A DNA stretch of 42,831 nt from Bacilli bacterium (GTDB lineage Bacteria; Bacillota_I; Bacilli_A; RF39; UBA660): positions 1 to 42,831 of the forward strand of contig JAGARQ010000048.1 in assembly GCA_017622175.1 (NCBI GenBank), written 5' to 3'. The translations under genes were made by a program, and so were the position numbers. The notes under the pieces are model-generated. The model did not search any database. It was given only the letters and a program-made list of their open reading frames with translations, and had not been told where the DNA came from. Positions 23,507 to 33,175 of the stretch are shown in pieces. Position 1 is the first letter of the stretch. Each line of letters starts with the position of its first letter.

Positions 23507-23594
23507 GTTTACATTATTTTGTAAAATATGTAATGATATTAATTTTCATTTATTAATGACATGATATACTTATTATGAAAGAATAGGTGATTAT

Positions 23595-24824
23595 ATGGAA
23601 CATAGTAGAAAACAAAAATTATTAACAATTATTGCACTTGTTGTTGTAATTGCAAGTTTATCAATTGGTTTTGCAGCTTTTTCAACTACTTTAAATATTT
23701 CATCAAGTGCAAGTGTTAGTCCAAGTTCTGATACATTTAAAGTTAAATTTTCTACTAGTAGTGATAGTTTAGTTGAAGGTCCTGTTGTATCATCAAATAA
23801 TACAATGACTACTACAAGTGGAGTAATTGATAATTCTTCTAATCCAACTATTAAGGGAATATCTGTTACATTTACTAGTCCAGGTGAATATGCAGAGTTT
23901 ACCTTTTATGCTAGAAATGAAGGAGAGTATACAGCTTATTTAAATAATATTAATTTTTTAGGAGAAAAGGTATGTACTGCAGAAACAGGTACAACTGATT
24001 CTTTAGTACAAAGTGCTTGTTCTTTGATAGATATGATATTTGTTTATGATAATAGAACATATTATAGTGATACTCCAATAACAGGTCATTCTTTGAGTCC
24101 AAATAGTAGTAAAGAATATACATTAAGATTTGAGTATCCTGATTTTGCACCTAGTGCTGATGGACCTTTTTCAATTTCATTTCCTGATATAGCATTAGTT
24201 TATTCAACAATAGATGATTCTTCTTTTGTTCCTGAAAAAGTAGTTAAATTAGTAAGTGGTAATTTAAATGATCCAGGAAGTATAGTATCTATTGGAGATG
24301 AACAGTTCTATGTAATTGGTCAAGAAGATGGAAATGTAAAATTACTATCAATGTATAACTTACTTGTGGGAAATAGTGTTGATAGTTCAGGACGTGTAAC
24401 AGCATTATCAAATCCAACAGGAATACAAGATGAAGATGCAAGAGGTGCAGTTTTTGATGAAAATGACGCTCCTATAGATTATCCTTGGATAGGGACAATA
24501 GCTTGTTTCCCAGACGACTATAAAGAAAATTATGCTTCTTATTTATCTTCTTTTGGAATAAGTTTAGACGAAATAAGAAATATTACTGTTGAAGAATTAG
24601 AAGATTTAGGTTGTATTTTTGATAATACATCTTTGACAGGTAATTGTAGTGCTGCTCCTGATTGGGTTTATGATACATCGTATTGGACTAATTCCTTTCC
24701 TGATAGTGCTATATATCCTTTAGCAGTAATTAGTAATGGAAAACTTTCAGAATTGGAGTCTTATAGTGCTTCTAATGTTTATGGTGTTCGACCAGTTATA
24801 ATTATTTCAACATCAGAATTCTAG
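23595..24824 (+). CDS. Exported TasA/camelysin-like protein with C-terminal DUF6273-like domain
   Basis: A 409-aa secreted protein. The start MEHSRKQKLLTIIALVVVIASLSIGFAAFSTTL is cut here to its traits: a basic start, a hydrophobic core and then an AAFS-like junction, as in SipW-type substrates (TasA, CalY). Residues 40-205 form a beta-sandwich with the repeated theme FTSPGEYAEFTFYARNEGEY and AYLNNINFLG; Cys pairs near 128 and 142 may bond. Residues 215-409 resemble DUF6273 and end YGVRPVIIIST. TasA-type proteins make matrix fibres. It lacks a pyrH neighbour and lies between tsf and the next surface gene. Confidence 0.7.
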   Translation: MEHSRKQKLLTIIALVVVIASLSIGFAAFSTTLNISSSASVSPSSDTFKVKFSTSSDSLVEGPVVSSNNTMTTTSGVIDNSSNPTIKGISVTFTSPGEYAEFTFYARNEGEYTAYLNNINFLGEKVCTAETGTTDSLVQSACSLIDMIFVYDNRTYYSDTPITGHSLSPNSSKEYTLRFEYPDFAPSADGPFSISFPDIALVYSTIDDSSFVPEKVVKLVSGNLNDPGSIVSIGDEQFYVIGQEDGNVKLLSMYNLLVGNSVDSSGRVTALSNPTGIQDEDARGAVFDENDAPIDYPWIGTIACFPDDYKENYASYLSSFGISLDEIRNITVEELEDLGCIFDNTSLTGNCSAAPDWVYDTSYWTNSFPDSAIYPLAVISNGKLSELESYSASNVYGVRPVIIISTSEF

Positions 24825-24842
24825 ATAATTAGTATTTTATAT

Positions 24843-24868
24843 AAGAACGATAATTCGTTCTTTTTTTC
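24843..24868 (+). terminator. Terminator after the DUF6273-like gene
   Basis: AAGAACGA, loop TAAT, TCGTTCTT, then T run. Confidence 0.88.
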
Positions 24869-24934
24869 TATTTTTTTAGTCTATTAATTTTATTTTATTT
24901 TTGATATACTTATATAGAATAGAGGTGATGTCTT

Positions 24935-27013
24935 TTGGATAAGAAAGATGATTCTATTGAAAAGTTAAATGAACAAATTAAGAAGTTAGAAAATAGTCCT
25001 TCTGAAGAAGTTAAGGAAAAAGAATCTACTACTAAAGTATTTAGTGTTTCAACTGATACAAAAGTATTTGATAAAGATGATTTGGTTTCTGATGATGAAG
25101 ATATTGAATTATTAGATGATTTAATTGAAACTAAGAAGACTGATGTTGTTGAAGAAGCGGTTAAAGAAGAAACTAAAGAGGAGTCTATTACTGAAGAGGT
25201 TGTAGAAGAAAAGAAATTTCCTAAGAAGAAAATGAATGGCAAAAATATTGCCATAATAGCACTTCTTATTAGTATATTTGTAGTGCTAGGGGTTATTGTT
25301 ACTTGTGTTGTTATTTTTAGTAATAAAGATAATAAACCTGGTGTTGTAGAAGAAGATACTAAATTAACTGAAAAGGAAATGGAAGAGTTAATTATTAGTT
25401 ATGGTGAGGCACTTGAAGGAGTAATTAATATTTATTATTCTAAACAAGGTGTTTTACTTGAATATAATGATGCGGTTAAGTTAGTTGATTTTGAAGAAGA
25501 AATTAATTGTACTGTTCATGATATTTATAAAGATGGCAAAGTTTATTTAGATAAATGTAGTATTAATGGTATTAAGACTAAGTATACTTATGGTACTATG
25601 CAAGTTGATATTGAATCTGAAGATGAAATATTAAAAGTATATGTTGAAAAAGTTGGTAAGAAAGTTAGTTTAGAAGTACCTAAAGGTGCTACTTATGATA
25701 CTTATACTGTTCATTGTGGTGGTAAGTATAGTGAACCTGAAATTATTGGTGATTATGTAATTTATTTTGATAGTGATTATATACTTCATATGAAGAATTA
25801 TAAGACTGATGAGAATGTTTTGAAAAATGTTTCTTATCAAACAATTTGGCCAATTCGTGTAAGTGAAAGTAATTATGATTCGACTTATTTATTAGTTAAG
25901 ATTAGTAATTTCTGGGGTGTATACAACTATGTAACTGGTGAACAAGTTATTTCACCTATGTATACTGGATTCTTACCATCTGCTAGTGGAATAGTAGGTA
26001 ATTCTAAAGCAGTTGTTGCAATTGCTAATAATAAGATTGTTGCTTGGAATGGAACTAATTATGGTGTAATTGATTATACAACTAATAGAACGATTATTCC
26101 GTTTGATTATGTTAGTATTACATTAAAGGGAAATGATGTATGGGCTCTTATGAGTGATGGTACTGGACATATATATGATACTGATGGTAAAAGGCTTTTA
26201 GAAAATAGTTATGATAAGATTTATGGAATGGCTAGTAGTGATAATATATTAGTTAAAGATAAAGAAAATATTAAGTTAATTAAATCTAATGGTGAAGTTG
26301 TATATGATTATGGTAATTTAGAAAAAATTGGTAATTTTAACTTTAGTATTTATTATCAAGATCAAGCAATATTCCAATTTTATGAAGGAGATAGTATTAA
26401 TAATTGTGTAGAAGTTGTTTATAACACTAAGACTAAAGAGGGAAATACTAAGTCAGTAATATGTGGAGGACTTGCGAAACCAATTCTTTACTTATATCCA
26501 AAAGAGAAAACAAAAGTAAGTGTTACTTTTGAACATCCTGAGTATTTAAAAACTACTTATCCTAAATTTAATATTAGTTGGGAAGTAGTTGCTGATGTAG
26601 ATGGAACATTAACCGATAAGAACAATAAAAATTATTATGCTCTTTATTGGGATGAGAAAAAAGTACATAGTGTTGATTTTAGTGAAGGTTATTATGTTCA
26701 TAAAGATAATGCAATTAAGTTTTTAGAAAATAAACTTGATTATATTGGATTTACTGAAAGAGAAGCTAATGAGTTTATAATGTATTGGTTACCAATACTT
26801 GAAGATAATGTACATAGTTTAGTTTATTTTGAATTAACTGATGAAAGAGAAAGTTATAATAAAATTAATATTAGTCCGAATGTTGATTCTTTACTTAGAG
26901 TTGTCATTCATATAAAGAAAGTTGATAAAAAGGTTGATATTAAAAAACAAAGTTTAGTAAAATTTAAGAGAAAGGGTTTTGTTGCCGTTGAATGGGGCGG
27001 TACAACTTATTAG
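24935..27013 (+). CDS. Membrane-anchored WG-repeat protein with KPxIYLYP domain
   Basis: A 692-aa protein that starts at TTG 24935, 6-8 bases after AGAGGTGATG. Residues 1-100 are an acidic, probably disordered cytoplasmic arm; 104-129 the transmembrane helix; 140-500 an outside part with WG-type beta-propeller repeats (SNFWGVYNYVTGEQVISPMY, NYGVIDYTTNRTIIPFDYVS). From 515 on is the KPILYLYPKEKTKVSVTF domain, found in many bacterial hypothetical proteins, ending VAVEWGGTTY. Probably a sensor or binding protein of the cell surface; function unknown. It is the first gene of an operon with the DUF4176 protein, 9 bases away. Confidence 0.68.
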   Translation: MDKKDDSIEKLNEQIKKLENSPSEEVKEKESTTKVFSVSTDTKVFDKDDLVSDDEDIELLDDLIETKKTDVVEEAVKEETKEESITEEVVEEKKFPKKKMNGKNIAIIALLISIFVVLGVIVTCVVIFSNKDNKPGVVEEDTKLTEKEMEELIISYGEALEGVINIYYSKQGVLLEYNDAVKLVDFEEEINCTVHDIYKDGKVYLDKCSINGIKTKYTYGTMQVDIESEDEILKVYVEKVGKKVSLEVPKGATYDTYTVHCGGKYSEPEIIGDYVIYFDSDYILHMKNYKTDENVLKNVSYQTIWPIRVSESNYDSTYLLVKISNFWGVYNYVTGEQVISPMYTGFLPSASGIVGNSKAVVAIANNKIVAWNGTNYGVIDYTTNRTIIPFDYVSITLKGNDVWALMSDGTGHIYDTDGKRLLENSYDKIYGMASSDNILVKDKENIKLIKSNGEVVYDYGNLEKIGNFNFSIYYQDQAIFQFYEGDSINNCVEVVYNTKTKEGNTKSVICGGLAKPILYLYPKEKTKVSVTFEHPEYLKTTYPKFNISWEVVADVDGTLTDKNNKNYYALYWDEKKVHSVDFSEGYYVHKDNAIKFLENKLDYIGFTEREANEFIMYWLPILEDNVHSLVYFELTDERESYNKINISPNVDSLLRVVIHIKKVDKKVDIKKQSLVKFKRKGFVAVEWGGTTY

Positions 27014-27022
27014 GAGGGGACT

Positions 27023-27700
27023 ATGAAAGAGAAGTATTTACCTATAGGAACTGTTGTTTTATTAAAGGATGCTACTAAGCATTTAATGATTACTGGATAT
27101 TGTTCTTCTACACCAGAAGAGCCTAATAAATTTTATGATTATGTAAGTTTGTTATTTCCAGAAGGTGCTTTAGCTGGAGAAAGTGTTGCATTATTTGATC
27201 ATGAACAAATTGGTTCTATTATTCATATGGGACTTGAAAATGATGAGTTCGCTAATTTAAATAATATTATTAAGGAGTCTATTGCTAGTGATCAAGCGGC
27301 AGCTGCTGTACAACCTGCACCTGCTGCTAATGGTGAATTGCCACCATTTACTCCAGAAAATATTAATTTAATGTTACAAGAAATCCATAAGCATGGAGAT
27401 GAATATAAACCAATTGCAGAACCAACAGCATTTGATGAGGAAGCAATTAAGAAACCTATGTTCCAATTACCTACATTAGATGGTGGTTCTAAGAAAGAGG
27501 AAAAGAAGGAAGAAGAGGAAGAAGAAGATACTTCAGACTTTAATTTTGAAGAAGAACCAATTGAAACAGAAGAAAAAGAAGTTGTTCCTGAAGGGCAACC
27601 TGTTTTACAACTTCAACCAATTTTTGAAGGTGAAGCTGCACCTAGTGGTGATAATAGTGCTGCTAGTGATGGTGGAATTATTGGTTTAACTAGATTATAA
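27023..27700 (+). CDS. DUF4176 protein with acidic C-terminal tail
   Basis: Residues 1-85 match DUF4176: YLPIGTVVLLKDATKHLMITGY, then FYDYVSLLFPEGALAGESVALFDHEQIGSIIHMG. DUF4176 proteins are often found next to type VII (ESX-like) secretion genes in Firmicutes. The remaining 140 residues are Pro/Ala-rich and then a Glu/Lys-rich stretch (EEKKEEEEEED), likely disordered. 225 aa, RBS TAGGAGGGG. No EssC or WXG100 gene is present in this window. Confidence 0.8.
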   Translation: MKEKYLPIGTVVLLKDATKHLMITGYCSSTPEEPNKFYDYVSLLFPEGALAGESVALFDHEQIGSIIHMGLENDEFANLNNIIKESIASDQAAAAVQPAPAANGELPPFTPENINLMLQEIHKHGDEYKPIAEPTAFDEEAIKKPMFQLPTLDGGSKKEEKKEEEEEEDTSDFNFEEEPIETEEKEVVPEGQPVLQLQPIFEGEAAPSGDNSAASDGGIIGLTRL

Positions 27701-27773
27701 TAATGATTTTTCTTTATTTTATAAGATATTTATAATATAATAGTGGTATGAATTAAGGAGAGATGAATTTAAT

Positions 27774-28322
27774 ATGGATAGCGACATGATTATGTTGGAA
27801 CTTACTGAAAAAATGGATAAAGCAATTGAAGCTTTAGAAAAAAGATTTACTACTGTTAGAGCTGGTAGAGCAAATCCATCTAGTTTAGATGGTATTATGG
27901 TTGAATATTATGGAAGTATGACTCCATTAAAACAACTTGCTACTATATCTGTACCAGAAGCTAGACAACTTTTAATTAAACCATTTGATAAGAGTTGTTT
28001 ATCTGCTATTGAAAAAGCAATTTTAGCATCTAACTTAGGATATAATCCTGGTAATGATGGAGAAACAATTAGAATTGTTATTCCTGAACTTACTGAAGAA
28101 AGAAGAAGAGAACTTGCTAAACAAGTTAAAGCTATGGCAGAAGATGCTAAAGTAACAGTTAGAAATTTAAGACGTGAAGGTATTGAAGATGTTGAAAAAT
28201 TAGAATTACCTGAAGATCAAGAAAAGGGTATGGAAAAAGATATCCAAGATATGGTTAATGAATATAATAAGAAAATTGAAGCTTTAACTAAAGAAAAAGA
28301 ACAAGAATTACTTACTGTATAG
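27774..28322 (+). CDS. frr: Ribosome recycling factor
   Basis: With EF-G it splits the post-termination ribosome. The 182-aa sequence (family about 185) includes the signature TTVRAGRANPSSLDGIMVEYYG, the hinge PLKQLATISVPEARQ and the second helical arm LRREGIEDVEKLELPEDQEKGMEKDIQ. RBS AAGGAG at 27755 is about 14 bases before the ATG, slightly long; ATG 27786 is a shorter option. Its usual partner pyrH is absent, and three envelope-type genes precede it instead. Confidence 0.96.
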   Translation: MDSDMIMLELTEKMDKAIEALEKRFTTVRAGRANPSSLDGIMVEYYGSMTPLKQLATISVPEARQLLIKPFDKSCLSAIEKAILASNLGYNPGNDGETIRIVIPELTEERRRELAKQVKAMAEDAKVTVRNLRREGIEDVEKLELPEDQEKGMEKDIQDMVNEYNKKIEALTKEKEQELLTV

Positions 28323-28335
28323 TAATTCTTTTTTT
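28303..28335 (+). terminator. frr terminator
   Basis: GAATTACT (28305-28312), 8-base loop, AGTAATTC, then T run; overlaps the stop. Confidence 0.85.
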
Positions 28336-28384
28336 GTTTTTGTTAAAAATAGTGGTTTATTTTTAAAAAATGTGTTATAATCTA

Positions 28385-28600
28385 CTCATATCGATGGTGA
28401 TCGGGGAGTAGTAATTATTGATTACTTTATAGAGACTTTGTGGTTAGGTGGAAACAAAGAGGTATAAATAATGAATTCGTCCCGGGAGTCCTTACTAATA
28501 ATAAGCGTAGCTTCGCGTTAAGAAGATTTAAGTGTATAGTAGCAACTATAAAATAAGGTGGTACCGCGAATTTTGTCGTCCTTATGTTATAGTTGCTTTT
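28385..28600 (+). promoter_or_regulatory. T-box riboswitch of pheST
   Basis: The 310-base gap between frr and pheS is filled by a TATAAT promoter (28376-28381, weak -35) and this leader. The T-box core GGTGGTACCGCG is at 28557-28568, with CGTCCTTA about ten bases after it. The terminator stem is AGCAACTATAAAATAAGG (28541-28558) with CCTTATGTTATAGTTGCT and a T run. A GAATTCG context near 28472 is the likely specifier loop with TTC (Phe). Uncharged tRNA-Phe would permit read-through into pheS. Confidence 0.9.
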
Positions 28601-28631
28601 TTTGTTAGTAAGAAATATAAGGAGTGATATT

Positions 28632-29675
28632 ATGAATATGGAAGAAGTAAAGAGTAGTTTAATAAGTGATTTAGAAAAAGTTACTGATTTAAAAGAACTA
28701 AATGACTTAAAAGTTGAGTATTTAGGTAAAAAAGGAAAAATTACTGAACTTAATCAAATGATTAAAGATGTTCCAAATGAAGAAAAGAAAGAGTTTGGGC
28801 AAAAAGTAAATGAAATTCGTACAATGTTTAATGACATTTATGAAGAGAAAAGACAAGCTTTTGAAGCGGCTATTTTAAATGAAAAATTAGCTAAGGAAGC
28901 CATTGATATAACATTACCTAGTAAGAAAGTAAAACGTGGTAGTAAACATCCTATGACAAGAATTACTGAACAATTTGAAGATTTATTTGTATCAATGGGA
29001 TATACAGTTTACGAAGGACCTGAAATTGAAAGTGATGAAAATTGCTTCCAAAAATTAAATTTACCTAAAGGTCATCCTGCGAGAGATGCACAAGATACAT
29101 TCTATTTAAAGGATGAATATGAAAACTTCTTATTACGTAGTCAAACTTCTACAGCACAAGTTCGTGTTATGGAAGAAAATACTGAAAAAGGACCAATTAG
29201 AGTAGTTTGTCCTGGTAAAGTATACAGAAGAGATGAAGACGCTACTCATTCACATCAATTTATGCAAATAGAAGGATTAGTTATTGATGAGAATGTTTCT
29301 ATGGCTGATTTAAAAGGAACATTAGAATTATTCTGTAAGAAGATTTTAGGAGAAAAAACTAATGTTAGATTTAGACCTAGTTTCTTCCCATTTACTGAAC
29401 CTTCAGTAGAAGTAGATGTTACTTGTTTCAAATGTGGTGGAAAAGGTTGCCCATTATGTAAACAAACTGGATGGATTGAGGTATTAGGTGCTGGTATGGT
29501 TCATCCTAATGTATTAGAAATGAGTGGATATGATAGTACAAAATATCAAGGATTTGCATTTGGTACTGGAATGGATAGATTTGCTATGTTTAAGTATGGT
29601 ATTCCTGATATTAGAACTATTTATGGTAATGATATAAGATTCATCGAACAATTCGATAAAAAGGATGGTGAGTAA
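28632..29675 (+). CDS. pheS: Phenylalanyl-tRNA synthetase alpha subunit
   Basis: Catalytic subunit of the alpha2-beta2 enzyme. The ATG at 28632 follows AGGAGTGATA; a TTG at 28593 lies inside the T-box terminator and is not used. The 347-aa protein has an N-terminal coiled coil (from MNMEEVKSSL), then motif 1 at PMTRITEQFEDLFVSMGY, motif 2 at RVVCPGKVYRRDEDATHSHQF and motif 3 at FGTGMDRFAMFKYGIPDIR. The CFKCGGKGCPLCKQTGW insert (residues about 255-280) is the normal cysteine-rich part of the bacterial enzyme. Confidence 0.97.
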   Translation: MNMEEVKSSLISDLEKVTDLKELNDLKVEYLGKKGKITELNQMIKDVPNEEKKEFGQKVNEIRTMFNDIYEEKRQAFEAAILNEKLAKEAIDITLPSKKVKRGSKHPMTRITEQFEDLFVSMGYTVYEGPEIESDENCFQKLNLPKGHPARDAQDTFYLKDEYENFLLRSQTSTAQVRVMEENTEKGPIRVVCPGKVYRRDEDATHSHQFMQIEGLVIDENVSMADLKGTLELFCKKILGEKTNVRFRPSFFPFTEPSVEVDVTCFKCGGKGCPLCKQTGWIEVLGAGMVHPNVLEMSGYDSTKYQGFAFGTGMDRFAMFKYGIPDIRTIYGNDIRFIEQFDKKDGE

Positions 29676-29676
29676 G

Positions 29677-32046
29677 ATGAAGTTAAGTAGAAAATTTGTT
29701 AGTGATTATATTGATTTAGATGAAAGTTTAACTATTAATGAGATTGCTGAAGCAATGACTTCTGTTGGTAATGAATATGATTCTGCTGAAAAATTAATTA
29801 ATTGTACTAACTTAACTGTAGGGCATGTACTTGAATGTGTTGATCATCCTGATTCAGATCATTTACATGTATGTAAAGTTGATGTTGGTAGTGAAGTTTT
29901 AAATATAGTTTGTGGTGCTCCTAATGTTAGAAAAGGATTAAAAGTAATCGTTGCTTTAGCTGGGGCTAAACTTCCTGGTGGAGAGATTAAAAGAGGAGTT
30001 ATTCGTGGAGTTGAATCTAATGGTATGCTTTGTTCTAAAGCAGAACTTGGACTTGATTCTAAATTCTTAACTGAAGAAGATAAAGCTGGTATTCATGAAC
30101 TTCCTGAAGATACAGAAATTGGTAGTGATCCAATTGTTGCTTTAGGATTAGACGATGAAGTAATTGACTTTGAACTTACTTCTAATAGAGGAGATTTATT
30201 AAGTATCATGGGTATGGCTTATGAACTTGGTGCAATCTATAAGAAACCTGTAAAAGAAGTTGATTTAAGCTATACTGAAAATACTGATGATATTAATAAT
30301 AGTTTTAAAGTTGATGTTCAAACAGAAGATTGTCCATTATTCTTAGGAAAAATGGTTAAGAATGTTACTATTAAAGAAAGCCCAGAATTTATTAAAAATA
30401 GATTAATGGCTAGTGGAATTCGTCCAATTAATAACGTAGTTGATATTTCAAATTATGTAATGTTAGAAACTGGTCAACCACTTCATTACTATGATGCTGA
30501 TAGACTTGGAGATACACTTGTTGTTAGACATGCTAATGATGGTGAGAAATTAGTTACTCTTGATTCGCAAGAAAGAGAATTATCTAGTGAAGATATCGTT
30601 ATTGCTAATAAAACTGATGCAGTAGGTCTTGCTGGAGTTATGGGTGGTTTATCTACTGAAGTTGAGATGGATACTAAAAACATCTTAATTGAAGCAGCAA
30701 TATTCAATAATGTTATGATTAGAAAAACTTCTAAGAAGATTTTAAGAAGTGAAGCTTCTAATAGATTTGAAAAAGGACTTGATCCTAAGAGAACATATCT
30801 TGCTATTGAAAGAAGCTGTCATTTACTTGAAAAGTATGCAGATGCAGAAGTTGTTGGTGGAATGTCTGTTTATGATAAAACAGATAAAGCTGATAAGAAG
30901 ATTTCTGTTTCAATAGAAAAGATTAATAAAGTTCTTGGTATTGAAATACCAGAAGAAACATGTGTTTCTATTTTAAAAGATTTAGGATTTGAAGTAAGTT
31001 CTAATAATGGATTATTAGATGTAGTAGTACCAACTCGTAGACTTGATGTTAATATACCTGAAGATTTAATTGAAGAAGTTGGTAGAATCTATGGAATGGA
31101 TAATATTAAAGGTAAATTACCAGTATTAAATGTTGTTACTGGAAGTTATGATAAAACTAAACGTGAAATTAAGAATAAGATGGTAGCTATGGGATTAAAT
31201 GAAACTTGTAGTTATACATTAATTCCTAAAGAAGAAGTTCATAAATTTACAACTGATTCTTTCGAAGAAATTTATTTAGCTGATCCAATGAGTGAAGATA
31301 GAAATACTTTAAGATATAGTTTACTTTATTCATTAAAAGAAATTTATTTATATAATAAAGCACGTAATAATACTAATATTTCAATCTTTGAAGTAGGTAA
31401 AGGATTCTATAAAGAAGATGGTATTTATAAAGAAGATTTAAAATTAGCTGGTTTAATGACTGGGGATTATTATTTAGATATTAATAATAGTAAAGTTGAT
31501 TTCTATACTGTTAAAGGTGTGGTTGAAGAATTACTTGAATATTTAGGGTTTGGTGGAAGATATAGTTTTGTGGTTGGTGGAATAAGTGATGAATTCCATC
31601 CAGGACAAAGTGCTAGTATTATTCTACAAGGAAAACCAGTAGGAGTTATTGGTAAACTTCATCCTAATGTATTAAAAGATAATGTTTATGTATTTGAAAT
31701 TAATTTAGATAAGTTACTTTCTAATTATCCAAGTAAAATGAGTTATAAAGATATTCCTAAGTTCCCATCTATTTCTAAAGATATTGCATTTATTTTAAAG
31801 AAAGATGTAACTGCTGGAGAAGTTATGGCTACTATTAAGAAAGCTGGAGGTAAACTTCTACAAAGTATTTCAGTATTTGATGTTTATACTGGAGAAAATG
31901 TTGGTGAAGATGAAAAATCAATTGCATTTAAACTTAATTTCTTAGATCCAACAAGAACACTTACTGATGAAGAGGTTATGAATGTATTTAATACAATTAT
32001 TACTAAAGTAGAAAGTACTCATAATGCAAAATTGCGTGACAAGTAA
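29677..32046 (+). CDS. pheT: Phenylalanyl-tRNA synthetase beta subunit
   Basis: The 789-aa partner. Residues 40-150 are the EMAP-II-like OB fold (GHVLECVDHPDSDHLHVCKVDVG), then B3/B4 editing domain (NNVVDISNYVMLETGQPLHYYD), B5 (KIDKVLGIEIPEE-type SIEKINKVLGIEIP), core, and the FDX-ACB anticodon domain (PKFPSISKDIAFILKKDVTAGE). ATG 29677 lies one base after the pheS stop; GTG/ATG at 29665 would overlap pheS. RBS GGTGAG. Confidence 0.97.
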   Translation: MKLSRKFVSDYIDLDESLTINEIAEAMTSVGNEYDSAEKLINCTNLTVGHVLECVDHPDSDHLHVCKVDVGSEVLNIVCGAPNVRKGLKVIVALAGAKLPGGEIKRGVIRGVESNGMLCSKAELGLDSKFLTEEDKAGIHELPEDTEIGSDPIVALGLDDEVIDFELTSNRGDLLSIMGMAYELGAIYKKPVKEVDLSYTENTDDINNSFKVDVQTEDCPLFLGKMVKNVTIKESPEFIKNRLMASGIRPINNVVDISNYVMLETGQPLHYYDADRLGDTLVVRHANDGEKLVTLDSQERELSSEDIVIANKTDAVGLAGVMGGLSTEVEMDTKNILIEAAIFNNVMIRKTSKKILRSEASNRFEKGLDPKRTYLAIERSCHLLEKYADAEVVGGMSVYDKTDKADKKISVSIEKINKVLGIEIPEETCVSILKDLGFEVSSNNGLLDVVVPTRRLDVNIPEDLIEEVGRIYGMDNIKGKLPVLNVVTGSYDKTKREIKNKMVAMGLNETCSYTLIPKEEVHKFTTDSFEEIYLADPMSEDRNTLRYSLLYSLKEIYLYNKARNNTNISIFEVGKGFYKEDGIYKEDLKLAGLMTGDYYLDINNSKVDFYTVKGVVEELLEYLGFGGRYSFVVGGISDEFHPGQSASIILQGKPVGVIGKLHPNVLKDNVYVFEINLDKLLSNYPSKMSYKDIPKFPSISKDIAFILKKDVTAGEVMATIKKAGGKLLQSISVFDVYTGENVGEDEKSIAFKLNFLDPTRTLTDEEVMNVFNTIITKVESTHNAKLRDK

Positions 32047-32050
32047 AAAT

Positions 32051-32086
32051 AAAGACTTTAAGAATTTAACTTAAAGTCTTTTTTTA
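32051..32086 (+). terminator. pheT terminator
   Basis: AAAGACTTTAAG, 7-base loop, CTTAAAGTCTTT, then T run. Confidence 0.92.
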
Positions 32087-32112
32087 TGTTATACTGATAA
32101 TAGGTGAAGAGT

Positions 32113-33153
32113 ATGAAGAAACTTAATAAATTACCCGAAGGTATAATTTTAAATGAAAAAGGTTATTTAATTAATAAAGATGGTAAGAGAGTTAATCTTA
32201 AAGGAGAAGAGTTGATTGAAGTAGATGCTGAAGCATTTATGAATGCTATGGAAACTAGAATTTTTTCAACTGTTTCATTTGTTATTGCTGGGTTTGCATT
32301 ACTTGTTTTTTTTATAATTTTAATTAATAATCCTGAGTCTCCTCCTACAAGACAAGAATCAGCACTGTTTTTAGGAATTTTCTTTACATTTCTAGTATTA
32401 GGTATTTTATTTATAATATCTGGTAGATGGAAACATAAATTATATAAGGAACCTAAATTTGTTGTTAGTTTACCAAAGTCAGCGATTGAAAGTCTTACTG
32501 CAAGTGATTATATTGTTGGAACTGTATTAAATGAAAATACTAGTCTTGATAAAGATGGAGATGGACGAGTATTAATATCAGAAGTTTATACTTTAACTGA
32601 AGAAGAAGTATTAAAAAAACTTTTAGATAATGATAGTAATTTTACTGTTTTAAATTTTAAAGATTATGTTAAAAGTATATTTACTTTAGTACAAGATAGT
32701 TGGAGTGATAATGATTATCGTAGATTAAGAGCTTATGAATCTGATTTATTATATGTAAGACATAAACTTCGTATAGAAAGTATGATTGAAGATAATATTA
32801 CTAATAAAAGAAGTCATATTAGAGTAAAAGGTGTTTTACTTAAAGATTATTGTATTGAAGATGAATATGAGACTTTAGTTGTTGCATTAACTGCGAAGAT
32901 GGAAGTAGAAAATTCTGAAAATATGTATATGACTAAAGAAGGGGATTTTCCATATATTTTAAAATTTGTTAGAAAAAAGGATGTTAAAACTAATAAGAAA
33001 AAACATTTATCTACTGGTAATTGTTGTAACTGCGGAGCAGCTATTGATGTAGATGATAATGGTATTTGTAAGTATTGCGAGACATCAGTTGTATCAGGTG
33101 AAAATGATTGGATTTTAGCTGATATTAGAAACATTAAAATTCAAGGAATATAA
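32113..33153 (+). CDS. Two-TM Tim44-like domain protein with zinc ribbon
   Basis: A 346-aa membrane protein. Residues 50-72 and 86-106 are transmembrane helices after a short cytoplasmic start (GIILNEKGYLINKDGKRVNLKGEEL). From about 155 on is a Tim44-like domain: FTLVQDSWSDNDYRRLRAYE, SMIEDNITNKR, IRVKGVLLKDY, then FPYILKFVRKK, followed by a CNCGAAIDVDDNGICKYC zinc ribbon (the pair CxxC-x13-CxxC). Bacterial Tim44-like proteins are of unknown function. Starts at ATG 32113 after AGGTGAAGAG. It is on its own between pheT and sspI. Confidence 0.75.
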   Translation: MKKLNKLPEGIILNEKGYLINKDGKRVNLKGEELIEVDAEAFMNAMETRIFSTVSFVIAGFALLVFFIILINNPESPPTRQESALFLGIFFTFLVLGILFIISGRWKHKLYKEPKFVVSLPKSAIESLTASDYIVGTVLNENTSLDKDGDGRVLISEVYTLTEEEVLKKLLDNDSNFTVLNFKDYVKSIFTLVQDSWSDNDYRRLRAYESDLLYVRHKLRIESMIEDNITNKRSHIRVKGVLLKDYCIEDEYETLVVALTAKMEVENSENMYMTKEGDFPYILKFVRKKDVKTNKKKHLSTGNCCNCGAAIDVDDNGICKYCETSVVSGENDWILADIRNIKIQGI

Positions 33154-33175
33154 AAAAGACAATAATGTCTTTTTT
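33152..33175. terminator. Bidirectional terminator between converging genes
   Basis: AAAAAAGAC, loop AATAAT, GTCTTTTTT: works for the Tim44-like gene on the + strand and for sspI on the - strand. Confidence 0.75.

Noticed and set aside
28593-28631. TTG 28593 as the pheS start
   Set aside because: It lies inside the T-box terminator; AGGAGTGATA before ATG 28632 gives the normal start.
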